From NCBI RefSeq assembly GCF_003057885.1, contig NZ_QAGK01000016.1:1-59564 (forward strand): DNA of 59,564 nt, written 5' to 3'. Origin of the DNA: Oceaniglobus ichthyenteri (GTDB lineage: Bacteria; Pseudomonadota; Alphaproteobacteria; Rhodobacterales; Rhodobacteraceae). Below are positions 49,223-57,897 of this stretch, piece by piece. The position numbers and the translations under genes are program-made. The notes under the pieces are model-generated. The model did not search any database. It saw nothing but the letters and a program-made list of their open reading frames with translations, and was not told the origin of the DNA. Numbering within the stretch: position 1 is the first letter of the stretch; each line of letters starts with the position of its first letter.

Positions 49223-50680
49223 GTGGAAATACGGCTTGTCGCAATCTGTGGAATACTGATTCTGTCCGCTGCCGTTCCGACAGTGGGCATGTTTGTTTGC
49301 GCCGCCATCGTTGCAATTCAGGTCGCCCTGATGGCTCTTCGGCCAATTATCGCCTGTTTGCCCACGTCATTGACAGCAGGACAGAAGAGATCCGCTGCCC
49401 CGCGATTCTCAATTCATGTTGCGACCCATTCGGAACCGCCTCACTTGGTGATCCGCACCCTACGGGCCTTACTCGATCAGGACTGGCCGTCAGGTGGCTT
49501 CAAGATCGTCGTGATGGACAACAACACGGACGATCCGGCGCTGTGGGAGCCGGTCGAAAGGTTTTGCACGGCGCACTCCGACCGGATCACATTCCTGCAC
49601 CAGATGGGCGTCAGCGGTGCCAAGGCTGGCGCGCTCAACATTGCGCTGGAGCATACCGATGCAGACGCGACCCATGTGGTCACCGTCGATGCGGATTACG
49701 TGGTCAGTCGCGACTTCTTGAGCCATGCCGCAGAGGCGCTGCACCGGACGGGGGCGGATTATGTGCAGTTTCCGCAATCCTATGTCGCCACGACGATTGC
49801 CGCACCGGGCGTCGATGCCGAGCTGGAGGAATATTTCCGCACCAATGCCGCCGCCGCCGATGAGGCCGAGGCGGTGCTTTTGACCGGCACGCTTTGCGTG
49901 ATTTCCAAACCGGCGCTGGTTTCCGTCGGCGGGTGGTCGGGCGCCACCACGACCGAGGATGCGGACCTGGGCGTGCGGCTTTGCCATGCCGGATTTACCG
50001 GGCGCTTCATCAACCGGGTCGTGGGCAAGGGCCTACTGCCGCTGTCCCTGCGCGATCTTGAAAAGCAGCGGTATCGCTGGTGCAGCGGCAACGTCCAGAC
50101 CCTGCTGCGGCATGGGCGGACGATCCTCACCCCCGCAGGCGATTTCGACCTACACAAGCGGCTGGTGATTCTCACGCAACTGACCGCATGGTTCAGCCTC
50201 GCGCTGGTTCCTTTCGCGCTGCTGACGGTCTGGCTGCTGACCGGCCAGGGGCATACGGCCGCCGCCACGTTGGCTGCGGTGGCCATCCTGCTCGCGCTTT
50301 GCGACATCGTTTCACGCGTCGTGGCGCGCGGGATGCGCGACGGGCAGGCCCTTCCGGTCATCCTGCACGCGCTGGCCTGTCGCATCGCGCTGGCGCCGCA
50401 ATCGGCCAAGGCGACCTTCGATGCGCTCACGGGCTGCCGCCTGAAATTCGTGGTCACCGACAAATCGGGCGGCAAGGGCGCTGGTTCCCTGTCGGCCTGT
50501 CACCTCATGGTCTTCCTCACCGCGCTCCTGCTGCTGCTCGGCGTGCAGCCCACCGAGCCGCTGATCCACGCCGCGCTGCTTGTGCTTCTGCTGCCGCTGC
50601 CCGCCGCGCTGCTGACCGACAGGAGCCTGCGCGCCTATCGTGCCACCATCGCCTTACCTAAGAAGGAGGTTTCCGCATGA
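49223..50680 (+). CDS. Family 2 glycosyltransferase, cellulose-synthase-like (cluster gene 1)
   Basis: A 485-residue membrane glycosyltransferase. The GTG at 49223 has GGGGG 6 bases upstream; a TTG lies 12 bases earlier. An N-terminal helix leads into the GT2 core with VMDNNTDDP, the DxD in TVDADYV, TTEDADLG and the processive-type QRYRW (about 285), then three or four C-terminal membrane helices. It should transfer sugars from nucleotide-sugar donors at the inner membrane. It is the first of seven genes overlapping or within a few bases of each other to 56158. A 201-base gap with likely promoter sequence precedes it. The glycan is unknown. Confidence 0.85.
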   Translation: MEIRLVAICGILILSAAVPTVGMFVCAAIVAIQVALMALRPIIACLPTSLTAGQKRSAAPRFSIHVATHSEPPHLVIRTLRALLDQDWPSGGFKIVVMDNNTDDPALWEPVERFCTAHSDRITFLHQMGVSGAKAGALNIALEHTDADATHVVTVDADYVVSRDFLSHAAEALHRTGADYVQFPQSYVATTIAAPGVDAELEEYFRTNAAAADEAEAVLLTGTLCVISKPALVSVGGWSGATTTEDADLGVRLCHAGFTGRFINRVVGKGLLPLSLRDLEKQRYRWCSGNVQTLLRHGRTILTPAGDFDLHKRLVILTQLTAWFSLALVPFALLTVWLLTGQGHTAAATLAAVAILLALCDIVSRVVARGMRDGQALPVILHALACRIALAPQSAKATFDALTGCRLKFVVTDKSGGKGAGSLSACHLMVFLTALLLLLGVQPTEPLIHAALLVLLLPLPAALLTDRSLRAYRATIALPKKEVSA

Positions 50681-51645
50681 CATCCGATCCGCTTGCCCCC
50701 TTGGTCGATATCGTCATCCCGACCTGGAACCGCGCGCATCTGATCGCCGGGGCCATTCGCGCCGCGCTCGATCAAAGCTGGTGGAACATCCGCGTCACGG
50801 TCATCGACGACGCCAGCACGGACACGACCGAAAGCGCGGTGCAACCATTCCTCGCCAATCCGCGTTTCAACTACATCCGCCTGTCGCAGAACCTCGGCAC
50901 GGCAAACGCCAAGAACGCGGGCCTACTGCTGACCGCGGGCGATGCGGTCACCTTCCACGATTCCGACGACATCCCGCATCGTGACAAGGTTCTGCACCAG
51001 GTCCGCGTGCTGACCGCGCAGGATATCGGCGCCGATGCATGTCTGAACTGGCAACTGGCGGGCAAGGAGGCGGGGCAGAGGCTCGAGGTCAGCGCCGCGC
51101 TCACCCACCACGAGTTGATCCTGCCGGACGGGCGGCGCGTCGAGATCCGGCGCGACCTGTCCCTGCTCGATGACGTCTTCCCGAACCTTCAGATGGGCGC
51201 GCAGGTGCCGGGGGAGTGGACGCACATCAACTCCGGCCTGTTCCGCGCGGATGTGTTCCGCCGTCTCGGCGGGTTCGAGGATTGCATCGAGGAGGACCGC
51301 GAATTCCGCAACCGGCTGATCCTGAATGGCGAGATCATCTGGATCGTGCCGGAACTGTTGCTGACCAAGATCGAGACCCCCGACAGCCTGACGCAATCGG
51401 CGGTTTCGGATTACGACAGCGCCAGGCGCAAGGCGGACCGGCAGAAGGTCTGGGCCAAGGTCGAGGCGTGGCGGGAGGCGGGCAGGGTCGCCCCGGTGCC
51501 GGTGGATATCCCGACCCTGGGCATCAGCCATGTCAGCCGGCCCGACCTGTTGGCGCGGCGCAACATGCCCGCAATGCCCGACACATCGGCCCGGGTCGAG
51601 CGGATCCTCGCCTCCGCCCCGGTGACAGAAATGGCCGCGCAATGA
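50677..51645 (+). CDS. Family 2 glycosyltransferase (cluster gene 2)
   Basis: A 322-residue soluble GT-A transferase. VDIVIPTWNRAHLIAGAIRAAL opens the nucleotide-binding fold, with IDDASTDTT and the catalytic FHDSDDIPHRDK. A CIEEDREFRNRL segment follows at about 205. It overlaps gene 1 by ATGA and gene 3 by 4 bases. Presumed to add a sugar in the pathway encoded by this cluster. Confidence 0.88.
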   Translation: MTSDPLAPLVDIVIPTWNRAHLIAGAIRAALDQSWWNIRVTVIDDASTDTTESAVQPFLANPRFNYIRLSQNLGTANAKNAGLLLTAGDAVTFHDSDDIPHRDKVLHQVRVLTAQDIGADACLNWQLAGKEAGQRLEVSAALTHHELILPDGRRVEIRRDLSLLDDVFPNLQMGAQVPGEWTHINSGLFRADVFRRLGGFEDCIEEDREFRNRLILNGEIIWIVPELLLTKIETPDSLTQSAVSDYDSARRKADRQKVWAKVEAWREAGRVAPVPVDIPTLGISHVSRPDLLARRNMPAMPDTSARVERILASAPVTEMAAQ

Positions 51646-52688
51646 AAGTGCTTCGCAATGAGACTCGGCGTGTGCCTCTGATGATCGTGGACCCGTGCTC
51701 TGCTGCGGGTTACGACCTGCCCGATCTCGAGACCGGCGGGCTTGGCGGAACAGAAGCGACCGTGCTGCGGGTGGCCACCGCGCTTAGCCCCCGGTTCGAG
51801 ATCACGCATTACCAGAACGGTCGCAGCCATCGACACTTGTCGGGAGCGGGCCAGTTGCGATCGCTGCAAGACCTCGATGAGCAGCAAAGACCCGCTGCAC
51901 TTATCGTCATCAACCGCTGGAAGGTGGCGACCAAGCTGCGCAAGCGACATCCAGACACGCCGATCTTCCTCTGGCTGCACGTCTATCCCGGCCGTCACAA
52001 CCGCAAGATGGGCGCGGCGCTGAAGGCTGCCGATATCACGGTGATCTGCGTGTCCGAGACGCAGGCGCGTGCGCTTGCGGGGTTCCTCGGGGCGGAGGAT
52101 GTGCCGCCCATCCGGGTGATCTACAATCCGCTCGATGATGATCTGCACCCCGACGCCACGCCCCGCGATCCCGACCGGCTGCTCTTCGCCAGTTCGCCCC
52201 ACAAGGGGTTGGCCGAGGTGTTCGAACAATTCGCCGCCCTGCGCCGTGACATTCCGAACCTGACACTTACAGTCGCTGACCCCGGCTATCTGCGCTGGGA
52301 TACCGGGCCGGTGCCCGAGGGCGTGGTTTTTCTGGGGTCCCTGTCCCATGGCGCGCTCATCCGGCAGATGCGCCGTGCGCTTTGCCTGTTCTATCCGCAG
52401 ACCACATTCGCCGAAACCTTCGGCCTGGTCCTGGCCGAGGCAAACGCGGTCGGCACGCCGGTGCTGGTGCATGATGGGCTGGGTGCCAATGCCGAAATCG
52501 TGGCGGATGCCGCGCAGCGGGTCAACGGCCATGATTCCGCGCAGGTCCTTGCTCGCATTCAGGCGTGGCGGCGTGCGCCGCCGCAGGTCAGCGCCAATCC
52601 CGCGTTCCGGCTGGGCCGGGTCGCCGACGACTGGGTGCAGCTGCTGGAACACGCCCCCGGGATGCGCCCGCAATTGAGCGTGGTATAG
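51642..52688 (+). CDS. Family 4-type glycosyltransferase (cluster gene 3)
   Basis: A 348-residue GT-B transferase. The ATG at 51642 overlaps the gene 2 stop (ATGA). Features are the N-terminal donor/acceptor fold with ETGGLGGTEATVLRVA, the linker RVIYNPLDDDLHPD and the donor-binding part FYPQTTFAETFGLVLAEANAVGTPVLVHD with the conserved Glu residues. It transfers an activated sugar to an acceptor, unknown here. It differs from genes 1, 2 and 7 in fold, so the cluster uses several linkage types. Confidence 0.88.
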   Translation: MKVLRNETRRVPLMIVDPCSAAGYDLPDLETGGLGGTEATVLRVATALSPRFEITHYQNGRSHRHLSGAGQLRSLQDLDEQQRPAALIVINRWKVATKLRKRHPDTPIFLWLHVYPGRHNRKMGAALKAADITVICVSETQARALAGFLGAEDVPPIRVIYNPLDDDLHPDATPRDPDRLLFASSPHKGLAEVFEQFAALRRDIPNLTLTVADPGYLRWDTGPVPEGVVFLGSLSHGALIRQMRRALCLFYPQTTFAETFGLVLAEANAVGTPVLVHDGLGANAEIVADAAQRVNGHDSAQVLARIQAWRRAPPQVSANPAFRLGRVADDWVQLLEHAPGMRPQLSVV

Positions 52689-52693
52689 AGCAC

Positions 52694-53791
52694 ATGACAG
52701 CTTCCAGACCCCTTGCCGCGTTGCCGCCATCGAACATCGCCGAGCCAGTGCTGGCCGATGTTTCGAAGGCTCTGCGCGCCGCCGCCGCAAAAGAGGAACG
52801 CGGCGCGCGCCCGATCAGCCGCTCCATCGACCTGCTGCGACAGGCGGACCTTCTGACCGATGACGGCGCGAGCGATCCCGCCCGCGCCGCCCGCGCCCTG
52901 ATGCAGGTGGGCGCGGCAAACCTCGGCGTCGGGCGGCTGTTCGAAGGGCATGTCAACGCGCTGCATCTTGTGCGCCTTTATGGAACAAAGGTGCAGAAGG
53001 CGCGGGTCGACCGCCGGATCGCCGAGGGCGCCCTGCTGGGCGTCTGGGGGGCCGATGGCGCGGTGCCGGTGACGCTGGACGCCACGGGCAAGCATTTGCA
53101 GGGCGGCAAGTGCTTTGCCTCGGGACTGGGCACCGTGACCCATGCGCTGGTCACCGTCGATTCCGGTCCCGAGGTGCGGCTGGCGCTGGTCGATGTGACG
53201 GACGCCGCCCGCTCGGACCTCTCCGCATGGGACATGCAGGGGATGCGGGCGACCGCTTCGGGGACCTATGATTTCACGGGCCTGTCGACTGCACAGGTCG
53301 AATGGATCGGCAACCCCGGCGACTACCTGAAGGAGCCGCATTTCGTCGGCGGTGTCTGGCGGATCGCGGCCTTGCAGGCTGGCGCCACCGCGGGCCTGCT
53401 GGACGGGGCGGCGGCAGATCTTCGCATGGCAGGGCGGATGGACGCGGAGGCCCAGAAGGCGCGCCTGATGAGCGTGTTAATACAGGGCTGGGCCGGCATG
53501 GCCTTGGTCGAGCGCGCCGCCGACGCCGCTGCAGATCGCCGCATCGCGCAAGACGACATCGTTGCCACGTCGATTGCGGCGCGGCTCTTTACTGAAGAGG
53601 TCGGGCTCGACGCCATCCGGGCCGTCGAGCAGAGCATCGGCCTGCGGCATTTCGACACCGGTTCCGAAACCGGACGCATGGCCCGCGATCTGGCGGTCTA
53701 TCTGCGGCAGGCCGCGCGGGATGCGTTCCTGCAACGCGCGGCGCAGACGGCCCTCGGCGAAGACGGGCGCATCTGGGGGGTCTTCGGATGA
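52694..53791 (+). CDS. Acyl-CoA-dehydrogenase-like protein (cluster gene 4)
   Basis: A 365-residue protein of the acyl-CoA dehydrogenase fold: N-terminal helical domain, beta domain (GVWGADGAVPVTLDATGKHLQGGKCF pattern, with SGLGTVTHALVTV) and C-terminal helical domain. The usual ACAD catalytic base is not evident by eye, so it may be a flavin enzyme acting on a different carrier-bound substrate, or inactive. It sits between glycosyltransferase and deacetylase genes, which suggests that the cluster product contains a modified acyl or amino-sugar part. It overlaps gene 5 by ATGA. Confidence 0.75.
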   Translation: MTASRPLAALPPSNIAEPVLADVSKALRAAAAKEERGARPISRSIDLLRQADLLTDDGASDPARAARALMQVGAANLGVGRLFEGHVNALHLVRLYGTKVQKARVDRRIAEGALLGVWGADGAVPVTLDATGKHLQGGKCFASGLGTVTHALVTVDSGPEVRLALVDVTDAARSDLSAWDMQGMRATASGTYDFTGLSTAQVEWIGNPGDYLKEPHFVGGVWRIAALQAGATAGLLDGAAADLRMAGRMDAEAQKARLMSVLIQGWAGMALVERAADAAADRRIAQDDIVATSIAARLFTEEVGLDAIRAVEQSIGLRHFDTGSETGRMARDLAVYLRQAARDAFLQRAAQTALGEDGRIWGVFG

Positions 53792-54492
53792 ACATGGCAC
53801 ATGCGCCCTTGCTGCCGGACGTGTTCGAGGGTCGCGAAAGCCTCGTCGTGCTGGCCCCGCATCCCGACGATGAATCCCTCGGCTGCGGTGCGCTTCTGGC
53901 GCGGGGTTTCGCAGGCGCGGGCGCGCATGTCATCTGCCTGACGGATGGCAGTGCCAGCCACCCCGGATCGCGGCAATGGACACCGGAGCGACTGGCCCGC
54001 CAGCGACATGCGGAGATGGTCGAAGCGATCGAGTGTCTAGGCGGAACCGCGCGCGATCTGACTTGGCTGGGCATGGCCGACAGCCGTCTTTATCAGGCCG
54101 ATGCGACAGAGGTTGCCGCCCGGCTTGAACAGATCATCGAAGGTCATGGCGCGCGCCATGTCTTCGTGCCTGCCGCCGAGGATCACCACGAAGACCACCA
54201 GGCAACGGCGCGGTTCGCCGGCGCGTTGCGCAGCCGCCGCCCGGAGTGGGCGTTCTACAGCTATCCCGTCTGGTGCCGCTGGGACGATCCAAAGTTCCGC
54301 CAGACCGTCGCCGGCCACGCCCCTGTGTCCGTGCCCCCGGGGTGCCTGCGCGACAGGAAACGCGCGGCAATCCATGCCCATCGAAGCCAACTGGGCAGGG
54401 TCGTCACCGATGATCCATCGGGCTTCATTCTTCCGGCAGGGTTCATCGAGAAATTCGTGACCGAAGACGAGATCTTCTGGAGGATGCCGTGA
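53788..54492 (+). CDS. PIG-L family deacetylase (cluster gene 5)
   Basis: A 234-residue zinc-dependent N-deacetylase. The family motif AHPDDE appears as VLAPHPDDESLGCGALLARG (about 23-42), and the second zinc ligand is in AAEDHHEDHQATARFAGAL (about 131-149). It removes acetyl groups from N-acetyl sugars such as GlcNAc-lipids. It overlaps gene 6 by ATGA. Together with gene 6 it forms the deacetylase/methyltransferase pair found fused in some genomes, to my knowledge. Confidence 0.9.
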   Translation: MNMAHAPLLPDVFEGRESLVVLAPHPDDESLGCGALLARGFAGAGAHVICLTDGSASHPGSRQWTPERLARQRHAEMVEAIECLGGTARDLTWLGMADSRLYQADATEVAARLEQIIEGHGARHVFVPAAEDHHEDHQATARFAGALRSRRPEWAFYSYPVWCRWDDPKFRQTVAGHAPVSVPPGCLRDRKRAAIHAHRSQLGRVVTDDPSGFILPAGFIEKFVTEDEIFWRMP

Positions 54493-55055
54493 TGGGTGTG
54501 GGCCGCGATCACCTGCACGCGCTTTATGCCGACACCTCGGACCCCTGGGATTTCGAGCACAGCGGTTACGAACAGGCCAAGTTCGCCGCGACGCGGGCGG
54601 CGCTGACGCGGCCCCGCTACGCCTCGGCCTTCGAGCTGGGCTGCGGCAACGGGCAGCTTGCGCGGCATCTGGTGGACATCTGTGACCGCTATACCGGCAT
54701 GGATGCGGTAGCCATCGCGATCAAGGCAGCGCGCCGGGCCGTGCCGGATGCCACCTTCATCCACGACTTTTACCCTTGTCCGCTGCCAAGAGGCGATTTC
54801 GACCTGCTGATCCTGTCCGAGATCCTCTATTTCCTCGATGAGGGCAGCCTGCGTGGACTGGCCTCGGATATCGCCACCGCCTGGCCGAAGGCGGAGGTGC
54901 TCTGCGTGAGCTGGCTTGGCGAAACCGACCATGATTTGCAGGGGGCGGAGGCGCTGACGATCTTCACGGCGGCGCTGGACACCCATGATTTCGACTGCGT
55001 GGCGCAGACCGACGGGTATCGCATCGACCGCGGACTGCCGAGGGGCACGACATGA
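54489..55055 (+). CDS. SAM-dependent methyltransferase, NodS-like (cluster gene 6)
   Basis: A 188-residue class I methyltransferase. The SAM motif is FELGCGNGQLARHL (about 43-56), with the acidic residue after the next strand (YTGMDAVAIAI) and the post-motif segment FDLLILSEILYFLDE. It is similar in size and pattern to NodS-type enzymes that N-methylate a deacetylated sugar amine. Directly after the PIG-L gene, an N-methylation of the freed amine is a natural reading. It overlaps gene 7 by ATGA. Confidence 0.85.
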   Translation: MMGVGRDHLHALYADTSDPWDFEHSGYEQAKFAATRAALTRPRYASAFELGCGNGQLARHLVDICDRYTGMDAVAIAIKAARRAVPDATFIHDFYPCPLPRGDFDLLILSEILYFLDEGSLRGLASDIATAWPKAEVLCVSWLGETDHDLQGAEALTIFTAALDTHDFDCVAQTDGYRIDRGLPRGTT

Positions 55056-56158
55056 CCCGCCCCATCGCAAAAGACACCGCGATCGTCATACCCGCCCGCA
55101 ACGAGGAAGCCCGGATCGGTGCCTGTCTCACCGCCTTGGCCGGACAAGGCAGCGCGACGGTGATCCTCGTGGTCAACAACACCACCGACCGCACCGGCAG
55201 CGTGGCCCGCGGCATCGCCGCGCGGCATGACCTTGACCTGACGGTGCTGGAACGCGAACTCGCGCCACACGAAGGTGTCGGGTCGGCACGGAAAATCGGA
55301 TGCGATCACGCCCTGCAAACCATGCCCGCGCTTCACTACCTTTTGACCACGGACGCGGATTGCATCGTCGGCCCGGACTGGATCGCGCAGAACCTTGCAC
55401 ACCTGAAAACGGCGGACGCTGTCTGCGGCAAGGTCGATCTGATCGCGGATGAGGCCGATATCCTCGCTGGCATGGACCCCCACCTCGCCGAACTGGAAGG
55501 CATCTACAGGGCCTTAGTGCAGGACATCTACGCCCGCCACGCGCCGGGGTGTGTGGACATCGCTGACACTCACGGCGAAGCGGCGGGGGCGAGCCTCGCG
55601 TTCACCCGCACCGCGTATCTGGATATCGGAGGGTTCGCGCAGGTCAGGTGCGGCGAAGACCGCCGGATTGTGCGGGAACTCCGAACCGCAGGCTGCAAGG
55701 TGTGCCACGCCGACGACGTAAAGGTTCAGGCGTCCTGTCGCCTGACCGGTCGCGCGGCGGGGGGCATGTCGGACGCGCTGATGGCGCGGATCAGTGGCAT
55801 GGATTACCTGATCGACGACTGCCTGCCCTCGGCGAACTGGCTGGTCAGGCAGGCCAGCGGCAAGACGCTCGGCCCTTGGCCCCCGCATGTGCCTGCCCGC
55901 TTCCGCCTGCATGTGCAGGATCTCCCGCGACATATCGAAATACTGGAAAACTTTGAGAATTCGGAGCGGCTGATATCCGCCTCGATCGTTCGGGCTGCAG
56001 CTACGCCATGTTCCCACCTTGGCATGCCTGCGCCGAACAAGGGGTCAGCGATTGCCCTCGCTGACCCCGATCCGCAGACCTGTCGTGCCCCTGAGGAGCG
56101 CATGTCTGTCACCACTCAAACCAATGGGTCGGCCATACCGACCGCGAAAGGAGCGTAA
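55052..56158 (+). CDS. Family 2 glycosyltransferase, long C-terminal tail (cluster gene 7)
   Basis: A 368-residue GT-A transferase: TAIVIPARNEEARIGACLTAL, the metal motif LTTDADCIVGPDW and the acceptor segment DIGGFAQVRCGEDRRIV. The last 60 or so residues (from about 310) do not look like the family and run through a perfect 10-bp hairpin (56041-56068) and a second hairpin (56127-56143). The native end may be earlier, with a frameshift or readthrough extending the frame. It closes the seven-gene cluster. The DUF892 gene begins 2 bases after its stop. Confidence 0.82.
   Translation: MTRPIAKDTAIVIPARNEEARIGACLTALAGQGSATVILVVNNTTDRTGSVARGIAARHDLDLTVLERELAPHEGVGSARKIGCDHALQTMPALHYLLTTDADCIVGPDWIAQNLAHLKTADAVCGKVDLIADEADILAGMDPHLAELEGIYRALVQDIYARHAPGCVDIADTHGEAAGASLAFTRTAYLDIGGFAQVRCGEDRRIVRELRTAGCKVCHADDVKVQASCRLTGRAAGGMSDALMARISGMDYLIDDCLPSANWLVRQASGKTLGPWPPHVPARFRLHVQDLPRHIEILENFENSERLISASIVRAAATPCSHLGMPAPNKGSAIALADPDPQTCRAPEERMSVTTQTNGSAIPTAKGA
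56041..56068 (+). other. Perfect hairpin inside the 3' end of the glycosyltransferase frame
   Basis: GGGGTCAGCG (56041-56050) / CGCTGACCCC (56059-56068), loop of 8, followed by no T-run. A second stem GGTCGG/CCGACC lies at 56127-56143. Both are unusual inside a coding region and suggest an old intergenic segment. Confidence 0.55.
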
Positions 56159-56159
56159 A

Positions 56160-56648
56160 ATGACAACGTTGAAAGACCTTTACATCGAAGAACTACAGGA
56201 TCTCTGGTCCGCGAATGATCAGATGTCGGACGTGGTGTCGGCCATGGCTGACAAGGCGTCCGACAGCAAGCTGGCTGATCGGCTGAGTTCGGCCAAAAAC
56301 GGGATCGATCAGCACACCCGCCTTCTGAAATCCCTGCTTGAGGACACAGGTGCCGACGTGAAGAAAGAACATTGCAAGGGCATGGAAGGACTCGTGAAGG
56401 AGGCCAAAAAGCACGCGCTCGACAGCGACATGAGTGGTGCCGCGCTCGACGTGGCGATCATCGCGCAATACCAGCGCATGTGCCATTACGGCATCGCCGG
56501 TTTTGGAACAACCAAGGCCTTCGCCGAGGCGCTTGGCAATGACGAGGCGGCGCGCAAGCTCGACCAGGCATTGGACAACATCTACGAGTCCGACGATTTC
56601 ATGACCGAACTTGCCGAGAGATCCAGAAACGTCGACGCCAAAGCGTGA
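56160..56648 (+). CDS. DUF892 (YciE/YciF) ferritin-like protein
   Basis: A 162-residue four-helix protein of the YciF/DUF892 family, cytoplasmic, stress induced in enterics and other bacteria. Helix 1 is LKDLYIEELQDLWSANDQM. Later EEL/H/E positions (HTRLLKSLLEDTG, YQRMCHYGIAGFG) provide the ferritin-like metal site, though its use is unknown. GGAG lies 7 bases before the ATG at 56160. Next to the small proteins and LEA-like set, it fits a desiccation/osmotic-stress block. Confidence 0.88.
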   Translation: MTTLKDLYIEELQDLWSANDQMSDVVSAMADKASDSKLADRLSSAKNGIDQHTRLLKSLLEDTGADVKKEHCKGMEGLVKEAKKHALDSDMSGAALDVAIIAQYQRMCHYGIAGFGTTKAFAEALGNDEAARKLDQALDNIYESDDFMTELAERSRNVDAKA

Positions 56649-56724
56649 ACGCCGTGACCTGATGGTGAGGCGGAATTCTTTGCCTCACTATTTTACTTCA
56701 TTTTCCAATTGGAGGACGAGAAAG

Positions 56725-56805
56725 ATGACTGTCTCCAAAGACAGCTTGACGAACCTCGATCATCCCCTCTTCGAAAGAGGCACCTCGGGAACTGGAGAGC
56801 AATGA
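56725..56805 (+). CDS. Very small protein (26 residues)
   Basis: MTVSKDSLTNLDHPLFERGT and six more residues, with GGAGG 9 bases before the ATG. Hydrophilic, function unknown. Its end overlaps the EcfG-like promoter of the next small gene. The strong ribosome-binding site is the main argument. Confidence 0.45.
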   Translation: MTVSKDSLTNLDHPLFERGTSGTGEQ

Positions 56806-56812
56806 AGCGGTT
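56788..56812 (+). promoter_or_regulatory. EcfG-like promoter of the small-protein/LEA-like operon
   Basis: GGAAC (56788-56792), 16 bases, GGTT (56809-56812), with the same architecture as the site at 39633. The start of transcription would be just before the 22-residue protein gene. Confidence 0.6.
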
Positions 56813-56854
56813 AAATCTTCAATATCGGAAAGTTGAACCATCAGGAGAAACCAC

Positions 56855-56923
56855 ATGCACAACGTTTTTTATCTCATCGGCCTCGTAGTGGTCGTTCTCG
56901 CCGTTCTTTCCTTTGTCTTTTAA
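56855..56923 (+). CDS. Very small membrane protein (22 residues)
   Basis: One hydrophobic helix, MHNVFYLIGLVVVVLAVLSF plus VF, with AGGAG before the ATG. It resembles single-helix stress peptides reported beside YciE-like and CsbD-like genes in alphaproteobacteria. Probably inserted in the inner membrane. It lies 15 bases before the next gene and is likely in the same transcript. Confidence 0.65.
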   Translation: MHNVFYLIGLVVVVLAVLSFVF

Positions 56924-56938
56924 CTCAAGGAGATCATC

Positions 56939-57502
56939 ATGACGAATACGAACAAAACCGAATCCGGCACAGACAAGCCTATTGGTGAGAAAGCTAAAGA
57001 AGCTGCAACTGCAGCTACGCAAGAAGCCAAAGCAACCGCCCAGGGCGTAGCCGACACCGTTGCAATCGAAGCCGGAAACTATGCGGGTCAGGCGAAAGAT
57101 GCTGCCGCCGATGAGGTAAAGGGCGTCGCCTCGGCCTTGCGGACTGCGGCGGAGGAGATGCGCAGTGGTTCCCCGCAGGAGCGGACATTCAGCCAAATTG
57201 CCGAAGGTCTCGCCGATGCATCGGATGCCATGCGCGACAAGGATCTGGGCGAGATGGTGGGAGCCGTCACCGACTTTGCAAAGCGGAATCCGATGGTCTT
57301 TCTCGGCTCTGCCGCCTTGATCGGGTTTGCGGCCACAAGGTTTGCTAAGGCGTCCAGCGACAGCACGTCAAACAGGACGAGCAGCGGTCAACAAGAGCGC
57401 CGAATGGATCGTCCAAGTGCCGCTCACCGCTCTGACATCGCAGGTGCAGGCAGCGTGCAAAGCCCAGCAGTCTCAACTTCGCATGAAAGGAGCAAACTAT
57501 GA
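56939..57502 (+). CDS. Membrane-anchored, LEA-like/nutrient-deprivation-induced-type protein
   Basis: A 187-residue protein. The first 60 residues are Ala/Lys/Glu-rich (EKAKEAATAATQEAKATAQG) in an amphipathic LEA-like pattern. A membrane helix lies at about 117-135 (PMVFLGSAALIGFAATRFA), and a disordered tail follows. This arrangement matches proteins annotated as nutrient-deprivation-induced in Rhizobiales and others. Its stop overlaps the next gene start by 4 bases. First of a set of three with the holin-fold and DUF3618 proteins. Confidence 0.75.
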   Translation: MTNTNKTESGTDKPIGEKAKEAATAATQEAKATAQGVADTVAIEAGNYAGQAKDAAADEVKGVASALRTAAEEMRSGSPQERTFSQIAEGLADASDAMRDKDLGEMVGAVTDFAKRNPMVFLGSAALIGFAATRFAKASSDSTSNRTSSGQQERRMDRPSAAHRSDIAGAGSVQSPAVSTSHERSKL

Positions 57503-57897
57503 CTACCGATCCGAATAAATCCACCGGGGGTCTGCTCGGTGATGCACTGACGCATGTCAGCTCCCTTGTGCGTAGTGAGGTCGATCTGGCCCGTGCCGAA
57601 GTAAATGAAAACCTCAAAAGCGCTGGGGTTGCTATAGGCATGATTGTCGGAGCGATTGTCGTTGCCCTGACAGCACTCAATGTCCTTTCAGCAGCGCTGG
57701 TCGCGGCGCTGACAGAGGCTGGCATTCCTGCGGGCTGGTCGGCGCTGATCGTGGGCGTGGTCTTTGCGATCATCGCTTACGTGATGCTCAACAAGGGGAC
57801 GAATGATCTGAAACTCAGCAGTCTTGCTCCGACGCGGACCGCTAAAAACGTCAAGCGCGATGCACAAGCCGTAAAGGAGGTTTACGATGACAAATGA
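57499..57897 (+). CDS. Phage-holin-superfamily III (DUF1469-like) membrane protein
   Basis: A 132-residue protein with a short N-terminal amphipathic part (LTHVSSLVRSEVDLARAEVNENL) and two membrane helices (SAGVAIGMIVGAIVVALTALNVLSAALV and WSALIVGVVFAIIAYVML). Despite the family name these are not phage lysis proteins. They accompany DUF3618 proteins in alphaproteobacterial envelope-stress gene sets. It overlaps the DUF3618 gene by 11 bases. Confidence 0.82.
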   Translation: MTTDPNKSTGGLLGDALTHVSSLVRSEVDLARAEVNENLKSAGVAIGMIVGAIVVALTALNVLSAALVAALTEAGIPAGWSALIVGVVFAIIAYVMLNKGTNDLKLSSLAPTRTAKNVKRDAQAVKEVYDDK

